Below, piece by piece: positions 7,256-14,521 of a stretch of 26,174 bases of DNA. This stretch comes from Candidatus Mediterraneibacter gallistercoris (GTDB taxonomy: Bacteria > Bacillota_A > Clostridia > Lachnospirales > Lachnospiraceae): positions 1-26,174 of the forward strand of contig DWWI01000145.1 in assembly GCA_019119745.1 (NCBI GenBank). Direction: 5' to 3'. The number at the start of each line of letters is the position of its first letter. Position 1 is the first letter of the stretch. The translations under genes were made by a program, and so were the position numbers. Below the pieces are notes generated by a model. The model was not told where the DNA came from. It did no database searches and saw only the letters and a program-made list of their open reading frames with translations.

Positions 7256-8059
7256 ATGAGACAGGAAGAATACTTTCAAAAAGGCCTGGATATCTGGGAA
7301 GCGGCGGGAAAGCGCTACATCCCGGAGGAAGCCGTCGACGAATTTAGGCGAGCGGCGGATATGGGGCATATAAAGTCCATGTATTATCTTGGCGTTTACT
7401 GTGAAATGCAGGCAAATGATTATGTAAATCCTCATCCCAGGGCGGAATACTGGCTGAAAAAAGCCGCGGAGGCGGGAGACGCGGACGCCCAGTTTCAGCT
7501 GGGATATTATTATGAGCGCGATCCCAGACGTCTGTTTATCCAGGAGGGCGGTGATGCGCTGAACCTGCTGCAGTTGAATCCGGACGACTGCCCGGATCGT
7601 ATTGTATGCAGGGGAGAGCTTGAAAACTACCGCTATAAGGCGGTGAAATGGTACAGGAAAGCGGCGGAGCAGGGGCATGTCCGGGCACAGTTTTATCTTG
7701 GGCTGATCCGTGAGCGGGGCATCGGTGCAGAACGGCTGGAAAGAGACCGGGAGGAAGCGGAAAAATGGATCAAAAAAGCGGCGGAGCAGGGGTATGGTCC
7801 GGCGATGTGCTGGATGGGGTATTACTGCATGGGAAACGCCGTCACCATGCCAAAAGATGAGAGGAAAGCCCTCGGATGGTATCTTCGGGCCGCAGAATCC
7901 GGAAGTGAGGAGGCCTGCTTCCGGCTGGGGCTGATCTATGAGCATGGGCTTGGAGTGGAACCGGATCAAGAGAAGGCGCTTGAGTGGTACCGCAGGGGCA
8001 GAATCCCCTGGTGGGCGGTGGATGTGAAGAAAAAACTGGAAGCGGGGAATGAGATATGA
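7256..8059 (+). CDS. Sel1-repeat protein, 267 aa
   Basis: The ATG at 7256 is preceded by GAGGGGGA at good spacing. A TTG start at 7235 would overlap the previous gene and is less likely. At least four Sel1-like repeats are visible, each with an A-x2-Gly-x2-x-A/S core: AADMGHIKSMYYLG, AAEAGDADAQFQLG, AAEQGHVRAQFYLG and AAEQGYGPAMCWMG, followed by AAESGSEEACFRLG. Sel1 repeats form alpha-solenoids used as protein-binding scaffolds. The next gene overlaps it by four bases and carries similar repeats, so the two products may act together. No signal peptide is visible, so it is probably cytoplasmic. Confidence 0.93.
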   Translation: MRQEEYFQKGLDIWEAAGKRYIPEEAVDEFRRAADMGHIKSMYYLGVYCEMQANDYVNPHPRAEYWLKKAAEAGDADAQFQLGYYYERDPRRLFIQEGGDALNLLQLNPDDCPDRIVCRGELENYRYKAVKWYRKAAEQGHVRAQFYLGLIRERGIGAERLERDREEAEKWIKKAAEQGYGPAMCWMGYYCMGNAVTMPKDERKALGWYLRAAESGSEEACFRLGLIYEHGLGVEPDQEKALEWYRRGRIPWWAVDVKKKLEAGNEI

Positions 8060-10518
8060 CAGAGCGGCTGATCGGTATTGACTTTGGAACCAGTACAACG
8101 GTCGTCCACATCAAGAACTACACGGACGGAAGACCTTCTGACGGGGATGGCACTTCGATTCAGTATGTGGAGTTTGACGGGCAGGGGGTGGTTCCCTCTC
8201 TCATACAAAAAGTGGAAGATACATATTATTTCGGGTATGATGCGAAACAGCCGAAGAAGGATGAAAAGATATACCGGAATTTTAAAATGAAGCTGGAAAG
8301 TAGTGATGAGAAGGAGCAAGCGGAAGCGGAAAAACTGACTCTTTTATTCTTCCGCTTCCTGTATGAAGCCTATGAGGAACAAAAGGTGCATTTTGGAACG
8401 GTACAAATGGAGAAAACTCTGATCAGCTATCCGGCGAAATGGACAGAACGTACACGGCGGTTTATGGTGTCCTGTGCAGAGCAGGCCGGGTTCCCGGATG
8501 TGCGGGGGATGGACGAGCCAACGGCTGCAATGTACAGTGTGAGCGTGCAGGAGAGGGAGCGTATGGAAGCGCTGGGCGCTCTGGAGAAAGGCCGGAGCTC
8601 ATATGTCCTGATGATTGATATGGGAGCGGGAACGACGGATCTGGCGTTGTGCAGATATAAGGCGGGAGCACAGGCAGAGATTCTTCTTACCTGGCCGTCC
8701 ACAGAAGCGCCGCTTTTCTTCGGCGGGCATGAGATGGACCGGATTCTGATGGACGTGCTGAAAGATTATCTGTTGGAAAACGGATTCTCCGAGGACGGCG
8801 TTGCGAGATTTATGAGTCAGTATGAAGAGACGTGCAGGGTGTGGAAGGAGAATACGGTATCCGGCGCTCTGGCTGAGAACAGGCAGGTCGACTTCTGCTT
8901 TTTCATCTCCTCAGTGTTTCAGATCATGGGAATCACGCCGGGAAAATTCCCGGTGATCAGCCGGAACTCGCTTGAGCATATTGCCGGGGGATATTTGAAG
9001 ATCTATGCGATGCTGGTGAACGGGATCCAGGAGGAGGCAAAAAAGAAGATAAAGGGCTTCACCGGCGCGGAGCAGATCGATCTTATTATTCTCACCGGCG
9101 GGCACAGCCAGTGGTATTTCGCGGAGGGCGTCCTCACCGGCGAGGTTGATACCGGGATTCCGGTCAGCATAGGAAAACTGAAAGAGCGCCCGGAGCGGAT
9201 CATCCGGCTGTCCCGTCCTCAGGAGACCGTGGCGAGAGGAATGGTCTACAGCAGACAGGAGATCGTTGTGGTATCGAAGGAAGAGGACGCGGGAGAGGGC
9301 CAGGCTAAGAACAAGACGCAGAGCACTGCCGGGAATCAGAAAGCCGGCGTGGATCCGACGAAAGACAACAGAAAGAAAGAAGAAGGAAAGACAGGAAAAG
9401 AGGATATTGTGGATTCCCGTGATCCACAGGAGACTCCCTCAGACTACGCGGAGAAGGCCGGGTATGAGAAGTGGATCGATCGAGCTTCCTGCCTGGACGA
9501 GGAGGATTATAATTTCCAGATGGAGTTAGGGGCATATCTGGGAGACTTATATGTCGAGGACGATGAAGTTTTCGTGGGCAATATGCTGACGGAAAAGAAT
9601 TTCTATCCGGGGGACCGCCAGGATATTATATCTACGATTATGCGTGCTTATGGGAAACCAGTTACCACCGGAGCAGAAAAAATCCTTTTGACCCATGCAG
9701 TAGAAGGAATGCTGACCGCCTATACGGGATATGCCCTGATAACAACAGAGAAAATCCTGCATGTCAGAAAGAACAGTACGGTCTGCGAAGAATATCTGTT
9801 TCGTGATATTTGCTATATGCCGGGCGCTGTGAGGGATTTAGCGGAATATTTTTGCTTACAGCACTTCCAATACTTAGACAGTGACTTTAGAGTTCACTGT
9901 CTTACAGCAGGCAGCTATTCGAAGTCGCGGCGAGTGTTCTTCTGTGCTTATGCACGCTGGAGAGCGCTGCAAGGATTAAAGCCTTATGCAATCAGCGCGG
10001 CACATTATTATGAGGCAGTAAAAAATACCAGCTACGGGGAAAATGGAATCTTGCTAAATCATATAGGGCTGGATTATATGAGTGCCGGCGGAGGAAAAGA
10101 ATCTTCGCCCGAAAAGGCGTTTTACTATTTCTCTAAGGCAGCAGAGGCGGGCAGTGTTCCAGCATTGCTTAATCTTGCGTACTGTTATGCAAAAGGCATT
10201 GGCACCGGATCCAGCTGGAATTATAAGCGGGCTGCCGAATGTGTCGAACGATTTGCAGGGCAGATGACTGGTGAAGAGAAAAAATGTGAATTTTTCTTTT
10301 TTCCATATTATGGATGGAAGTATAAACAGCTGGAACCGATAAAAGGATGTATGCCTTACTTTGTAGGAGAAATGTTTGAATGGGGAGGCTTCGGCCTGGA
10401 ACCCGATATAGAAAAAGCAATCCTGTATTACAGTATGGGGCGGAAGATCAGTGAATGTGCAAAGGCGGAAGCAAGGCTGCGGGCAAAAAATACATTTAAT
10501 TTTTTTAAGAAGAAGTAG
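8056..10518 (+). CDS. Hsp70-like ATPase fused to Sel1 repeats, 820 aa
   Basis: Residues 1-405 form an Hsp70/actin-type nucleotide-binding domain. Phosphate-1 is GIDFGTSTT (7-15), DEPTAAMY is at 153-160, phosphate-2 is MIDMGAGTTDLAL (186-198) and the adenosine loop is ILTGGHSQW (345-353). There is no Hsp70 substrate-binding domain. A charged Lys/Glu linker (about 405-465) is followed by an unassigned part with a PH-like strand pattern (YTGYALITTEKILHV), then Sel1-type repeats (AFYYFSKAAEAGSVPALLNLA) near the end. It overlaps the preceding Sel1 gene by ATGA. The role is probably ATP-dependent assembly or scaffolding rather than general protein folding. The C-terminal third is richer in AT than the rest, which may reflect a fusion event. 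Confidence 0.9.
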   Translation: MTERLIGIDFGTSTTVVHIKNYTDGRPSDGDGTSIQYVEFDGQGVVPSLIQKVEDTYYFGYDAKQPKKDEKIYRNFKMKLESSDEKEQAEAEKLTLLFFRFLYEAYEEQKVHFGTVQMEKTLISYPAKWTERTRRFMVSCAEQAGFPDVRGMDEPTAAMYSVSVQERERMEALGALEKGRSSYVLMIDMGAGTTDLALCRYKAGAQAEILLTWPSTEAPLFFGGHEMDRILMDVLKDYLLENGFSEDGVARFMSQYEETCRVWKENTVSGALAENRQVDFCFFISSVFQIMGITPGKFPVISRNSLEHIAGGYLKIYAMLVNGIQEEAKKKIKGFTGAEQIDLIILTGGHSQWYFAEGVLTGEVDTGIPVSIGKLKERPERIIRLSRPQETVARGMVYSRQEIVVVSKEEDAGEGQAKNKTQSTAGNQKAGVDPTKDNRKKEEGKTGKEDIVDSRDPQETPSDYAEKAGYEKWIDRASCLDEEDYNFQMELGAYLGDLYVEDDEVFVGNMLTEKNFYPGDRQDIISTIMRAYGKPVTTGAEKILLTHAVEGMLTAYTGYALITTEKILHVRKNSTVCEEYLFRDICYMPGAVRDLAEYFCLQHFQYLDSDFRVHCLTAGSYSKSRRVFFCAYARWRALQGLKPYAISAAHYYEAVKNTSYGENGILLNHIGLDYMSAGGGKESSPEKAFYYFSKAAEAGSVPALLNLAYCYAKGIGTGSSWNYKRAAECVERFAGQMTGEEKKCEFFFFPYYGWKYKQLEPIKGCMPYFVGEMFEWGGFGLEPDIEKAILYYSMGRKISECAKAEARLRAKNTFNFFKKK
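9876..9902. repeat. Perfect 9-bp inverted repeat inside the Hsp70-like gene
   Basis: AGACAGTGA at 9876-9884 is exactly inverted as TCACTGTCT at 9894-9902 with a nine-base spacer. It lies in the coding sequence with no T-run after it. It may be coincidental or an operator-like dyad. Confidence 0.35.
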
Positions 10519-10550
10519 TGGGAAAATGACGTTAAAAATCGGAGGATAGT

Positions 10551-10997
10551 ATGATTTATGAATTTCGTATTGACGGTGAAATATTTCATATGGAGTTTGA
10601 AGAACATGAAGAGGCGCCGAAGGCAGTGGAGCGGGATCTGTACGGATACACCTATATGTTAAATGACCGGACTTACCAGGATGTTTCGGCTTTCAAAAAG
10701 GAGAAGATCAGGCAGAGGGATATATACACTGCAATTTATGAGGACGATTACGGCGAAAGAGTATTTTACTGCCACACATCGCTCCCTACATTTGATTTGG
10801 GAGACCGGGAGTGGGACAGTGCCTTTGACAAATATATCGTGTACGATGGGAAAGACATCAACCTGGTCACGAGCAGGCAGGGATACCGGATCGCGGAGCT
10901 GAATATCTATAAGAAGCTTTTATCTGTTGAAAGGGGATTCGAGAAATATATTAATGAACTGGGGTATCCTGTGGAGCAGAGTATTTACCGGGAATAG
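10551..10997 (+). CDS. Small protein of unknown function, 148 aa
   Basis: The start is supported by CGGAGGATAGT directly upstream. The protein is acidic and mixed alpha/beta. Its first strands (YEFRIDGEIFHMEF) and regular aromatic residues suggest a compact cytoplasmic domain. There is no signal peptide, membrane span or recognised catalytic motif. It follows the Hsp70-like gene by 32 bp and appears to be the last gene of operon A. No family is recognised. Confidence 0.8.
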   Translation: MIYEFRIDGEIFHMEFEEHEEAPKAVERDLYGYTYMLNDRTYQDVSAFKKEKIRQRDIYTAIYEDDYGERVFYCHTSLPTFDLGDREWDSAFDKYIVYDGKDINLVTSRQGYRIAELNIYKKLLSVERGFEKYINELGYPVEQSIYRE

Positions 10998-11007
10998 TTC
11001 CGCTGTA

Positions 11008-11032
11008 CAGATGCCCTTATTTGCCGCATCTG
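11008..11032. terminator. Weak hairpin after operon A
   Basis: CAGATGC (11008-11014) pairs with GCATCTG (11026-11032) across an 11-base loop, ten bases after the last stop codon of operon A. There is no T-run, so it is a weak terminator candidate at best. The rest of 10998-11161 holds no gene that I can support. Confidence 0.3.
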
Positions 11033-11161
11033 CTTATGCTGTATAAAAAGACTGGGGGATAGGCCGGTTATTGAAAAGACGTGCAACTGCCAGAAAATTT
11101 TACTTGCAAGTATGTCAGAAACAATTAAACTGATAGTAAGGGAACGATGGGAGCTGAGAAA

Positions 11162-11201
11162 CGGAAAAAAGTTGAATAATTCCGGAAAGAGATAGGATAT
11201 A
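11162..11201 (+). promoter_or_regulatory. Shared promoter element, copy B (regulator-kinase operon)
   Basis: The exact 14-mer CGGAAAAAAGTTGA at 11162-11175 is followed after 20 bp by GATATA at 11196-11201, about 33 bp before the regulator start. It is the same element as at 3830 and 14413. Because it precedes the regulator gene itself, autoregulation is possible. Confidence 0.7.
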
Positions 11202-11234
11202 GTAGAACTATATGTTTTCTGGGAGGTGGAGCCC

Positions 11235-12332
11235 GTGGGGAAAAAGCAGAGGAAAGGGCAGAAGGAAGCAGTAGAGAATCTCCTGACAGGGAAGGTTAAA
11301 CTTGTGAGCTTTTCTGATCTGCTCCGTGAAGTCTGGCAGGGAGAAGGGTCGCTGGCGGTACGTTTGACTGCACAACTTACAGAATATGAAGGCGGAAAAA
11401 ATAGGGAAAAGACGGCGAGAAAGGTGCGCAACTGGATGCATGACCGAAATCTTCCAAAGAACAGGGAGGAGGTCTTTAAGATTTGTTTTGCCCTTAAACT
11501 TGACGAAGAGCGGGCGGAGAAAATCCTCGGTATGACTGCGGAAAGCGGGATCCATTACCGCAATCCGGGAGAAATGATTTACGCATTCTGTCTGCGCAGA
11601 GGTTACGAATATGTTCAGGCGGTCAGGATAAAAGAGCAGCTATTGGGAGAGATTTTTCCAAAGGGCTTTCCTGGGGAGGAGACTGCCAGGGCGGATCGCC
11701 AGCCATTGAATCTTACCGGTTATGTCAGACAGAGGTTTCAGCGGGTTATGACTGAGGATGAACTGAAGCGTTTTCTGGAATCATCCAGGGAACGCTTCGG
11801 GCTCTATCATAATACCGCTTACCGAAAGTTTCGTCGGATGTTGGACTGCCTGATCCGCCCGGAGATATCCGAGAGCGGGCTGCCGGAAGATCAGATCTAT
11901 AGTATCCGTAAAGCGGTAGAACAATATCTGCGCATGGGGATCCCTTATGAGAGACGCTTAGGCGGTTACACGCGGATACAAAGGGAAATCAAGCAGCACT
12001 GGCCATCGGCAAAATCAATCTATGAAATGCGTACGCGGAAAATAGACGTGGACAGGAAGACTCTCATCCTTCTGTATCTTGCCACAGAGGGAGAAAATGA
12101 GCTTCAGACGGAAGATATGAAACTGGCGGAGGAGCATCACCGGAGGATGGATCTGATGCTGTCCGAATGTGGGATGCCTCAGCTCAATGTGCAGAATCCT
12201 TTTGATTATCTGGTGCTTCAGGCAGCCTGCGGCGGGGACGAGGATGATTTTATCGGTATGAAGATGGAGCGGATGATCCGGAAGATATTTGCCGGAAAGG
12301 AAACGGAAATATGCCCGACAGCGGAGAAATGA
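11235..12332 (+). CDS. Probable helix-turn-helix regulator, 365 aa
   Basis: The GTG at 11235 sits eight bases after GGGAGG. A GTG at 11226 overlaps that site and is less likely. An N-terminal segment (about 30-95) reads like an XRE-type HTH with the sequence KVRNWMHDRNLPKNREEVFKIC and then LDEERAEKILGM. The rest is helical and basic with no recognised enzyme motif. A diverged, deleted copy lies at 3478-3605, and copy B of the shared promoter element lies just upstream. It is followed 54 bp later by the kinase gene, so it may be a kinase target and the controller of the three units; that link is inference. Confidence 0.7.
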   Translation: MGKKQRKGQKEAVENLLTGKVKLVSFSDLLREVWQGEGSLAVRLTAQLTEYEGGKNREKTARKVRNWMHDRNLPKNREEVFKICFALKLDEERAEKILGMTAESGIHYRNPGEMIYAFCLRRGYEYVQAVRIKEQLLGEIFPKGFPGEETARADRQPLNLTGYVRQRFQRVMTEDELKRFLESSRERFGLYHNTAYRKFRRMLDCLIRPEISESGLPEDQIYSIRKAVEQYLRMGIPYERRLGGYTRIQREIKQHWPSAKSIYEMRTRKIDVDRKTLILLYLATEGENELQTEDMKLAEEHHRRMDLMLSECGMPQLNVQNPFDYLVLQAACGGDEDDFIGMKMERMIRKIFAGKETEICPTAEK

Positions 12333-12386
12333 AGAGCGGAACAGTAATATGAAAGATAGTACGTCCAGCAGGAGGGGGAGGAAGGA

Positions 12387-14366
12387 ATGAAAAAGGATGA
12401 CATGGATAACAGGATCGGACTTCCGAAAGGGTACAGGATCTCGCATGGGGGTAGAAATTATATCATCAGCAGATATATAAGTGCAGGCGGGAATTCCATC
12501 GTGTATGAGGCGTGGTATCAGGACAGCCTGATGCCCGAAAAGACGCATCAGGTCCTGATTAAAGAGCTTTACCCCTATGATCCTATGGGGCGAATTACCC
12601 GGCAGAAGAATATGTGTCTGGAGATTGGGGATGGAGCGGAAAAACTCTACAGCGACCATAAGAAGAGTTATCTTCTGGGAAATCGGGTACACCTGACACT
12701 CGCACAGGAGGGACGGGGCGGAATCGCAGAAAATCTGGATTCTTTTGAAGAGAACGGAACGGTCTATACAGTCCTGACAGCCAGAAAAGGCGAGGTTCTG
12801 GCGGAAATGCTGGAAGAGAAAAGGTATTTTCCTAGTCTTGAAGACACGGTGGCGTGTGTCCGTGGACTTCTGAATATCCTAGAACTCTTTCATGAGAACA
12901 GGTTACTCCATCTGGATGTGAGTCCAGACAATATTTTTATGCTGGAATCCCGAGAGAAGGGCGCTTTTCCCACGGAACTGCTGTTGCTTGATTTCAACAG
13001 TGTTTATTCTATGGATGATCGGACGGCTTATCTTGGGGATTACTATCCGGGGAAGCCGGGATATATGGCTCCAGAAGCTGCTCTTTCCCGGACAGAAGAG
13101 ATGGGTCCCTGGACGGATTTGTATTCTGTAACAGCGGTCTGGTATACCTTATTATGTGACGGAAAAGCGCCGCAAGACATGGAGATTTCCAGCGAAGAGG
13201 AGCTGGTTTCCCCTTATTCCCGTCTTTTGCTCCATGAAAAGGAGGTAGCGGCGGAACAAGTGAACCGGATTCTGCGACGGGGATTAAGAATAATGCCTTC
13301 AGATCGTTATTCTTCCACTGCTGAGATGCGGAGAGGCATTCAGGAGTTGAGTGATATTCTTACCGGGGCAGTGAGGATCCCTGTTTCTCGGATTCCAACC
13401 TCCGAAATGGTGGGAAAAACTGGGGACACCGAAGATACAGGAAATAATGGAAGCACCGGTGCAAGAAAAGCAGGAAAGATATGGAATAAACGCTCATGGA
13501 GGGCTGGTGTATGGACTGCAGGAGCTCTTCTGTTGGTATGTGCAGCTTTTCTAGGCGGAAGGATGAGTCTCAGAACAGAAAATATCGGACCCGTGACGAC
13601 AGAGAATACGAAACTTGACCTTTACCAGTTTCCTCTTGAGACAGATGATTCGGTGGTTCTCACCCAACAGGATGTTCGCTATCCGTTGGTGGACAACCGC
13701 ATGGATGTGCAGGTGCAGACGTCCACGGCAGTCCGCATCATGCTGAAGGATTACAGCCATGACCGGGATACATCGGAAGTGATCGATACATATTCACTGT
13801 TTACCTTTTACACAGGGGAGGGGGATAAGCGGGGATGGCAGAATGCGGACCTGACCTATGATTTTTTCTATACGGAAGATAATACACTTCATATGGAACT
13901 TCCCTTCCAGGATCCGAATCATTTCAATCTGGATTATGTGGGTGTAATCTTCCAAAACTTTAACTATGATGAAAGCGAGTTGATTCTGGACATTACACGC
14001 TGTACGCTCATCGATGGAGAAGGAAATGCCTATGAAATGACGGAACTTCTGGGAAGTCATCTGCTTTTTTTCGATGAGGAACGCTGGCAGCAGAATATGA
14101 TTACAACAGAGAATAAAGAGTATGTGGAAACATTTGACGATATCCGGGGCGGCAGGCTCATAGTGGATGCCCAGGTGTGCTATCTAGACCCGGTTCTGGA
14201 AGTGATATGGACTAGTGACAAACCGGAGATTGCCACTGTAGATGAGCGGGGCCGGGTAGAGGGACTTCGCCAGGGAACGGCTACGCTGACTGCCACGGTG
14301 CGGGACAAGAATACCGGTGAGGAGCGAAGTACTCAGATGATTGTGAATGTGATCTCCAAACTCTGA
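12387..14366 (+). CDS. Transmembrane Ser/Thr protein kinase with extracellular Big2-like domain
   Basis: The kinase domain (about 20-325) has a glycine-loop-like SAGGNSIVYEA (32-42), VLIKE with the ATP lysine at 59, HLDVSPDN (175-182) in place of HRDxxxxN, LLDFNSV (200-206) with DFN replacing DFG, and YMAPE at 226-230. The catalytic Asp177, Asn182 and Asp202 are present, so activity is likely despite the variant motifs. A linker rich in Gly, Thr and Ser leads to one membrane helix (about 373-390). The outside part ends in a Big2-like Ig fold (VIWTSDKPEIATVDERGRVEG...GTATLTA). A strong GGAGGAAGGA lies before the ATG. The layout suggests a sensor that signals inward. Confidence 0.92.
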   Translation: MKKDDMDNRIGLPKGYRISHGGRNYIISRYISAGGNSIVYEAWYQDSLMPEKTHQVLIKELYPYDPMGRITRQKNMCLEIGDGAEKLYSDHKKSYLLGNRVHLTLAQEGRGGIAENLDSFEENGTVYTVLTARKGEVLAEMLEEKRYFPSLEDTVACVRGLLNILELFHENRLLHLDVSPDNIFMLESREKGAFPTELLLLDFNSVYSMDDRTAYLGDYYPGKPGYMAPEAALSRTEEMGPWTDLYSVTAVWYTLLCDGKAPQDMEISSEEELVSPYSRLLLHEKEVAAEQVNRILRRGLRIMPSDRYSSTAEMRRGIQELSDILTGAVRIPVSRIPTSEMVGKTGDTEDTGNNGSTGARKAGKIWNKRSWRAGVWTAGALLLVCAAFLGGRMSLRTENIGPVTTENTKLDLYQFPLETDDSVVLTQQDVRYPLVDNRMDVQVQTSTAVRIMLKDYSHDRDTSEVIDTYSLFTFYTGEGDKRGWQNADLTYDFFYTEDNTLHMELPFQDPNHFNLDYVGVIFQNFNYDESELILDITRCTLIDGEGNAYEMTELLGSHLLFFDEERWQQNMITTENKEYVETFDDIRGGRLIVDAQVCYLDPVLEVIWTSDKPEIATVDERGRVEGLRQGTATLTATVRDKNTGEERSTQMIVNVISKL

Positions 14367-14412
14367 ATGTGATACCCATGTCATATTTCTGAAACAGGCA
14401 GATGTACCGGGG

Positions 14413-14452
14413 CGGAAAAAAGTTGAAAATCTGAAAAAATGAATATGTTATC
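14413..14452 (+). promoter_or_regulatory. Shared promoter element, copy C (surface protein)
   Basis: The exact 14-mer CGGAAAAAAGTTGA at 14413-14426 is followed after 20 bp by GTTATC at 14447-14452, a weaker match to GATATA, about 70 bp before the secreted protein gene. A sigma-A reading (TTGAAA, 17 bp, TGTTAT) is also possible for this copy alone. Confidence 0.65.
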
Positions 14453-14521
14453 CTTGCCGTATAACCTGCGGCAGGAAAAATCTGTGCTGCCGCGGAAAGG
14501 AAAGGTGGAAAGTAAAAAAGA

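Noticed and set aside
7052..8098. Long minus-strand open frame (348 codons) opposite the Sel1 gene
   Set aside because: It is rich in Pro, Arg, Phe and His, has no ribosome binding site or recognisable domain, and mirrors the codon pattern of the strongly supported Sel1 gene.
12015..12692. Minus-strand open frame (225 codons) across the regulator-kinase gap
   Set aside because: It spans two well-supported plus-strand genes and their gap, and has no domain or start signal.
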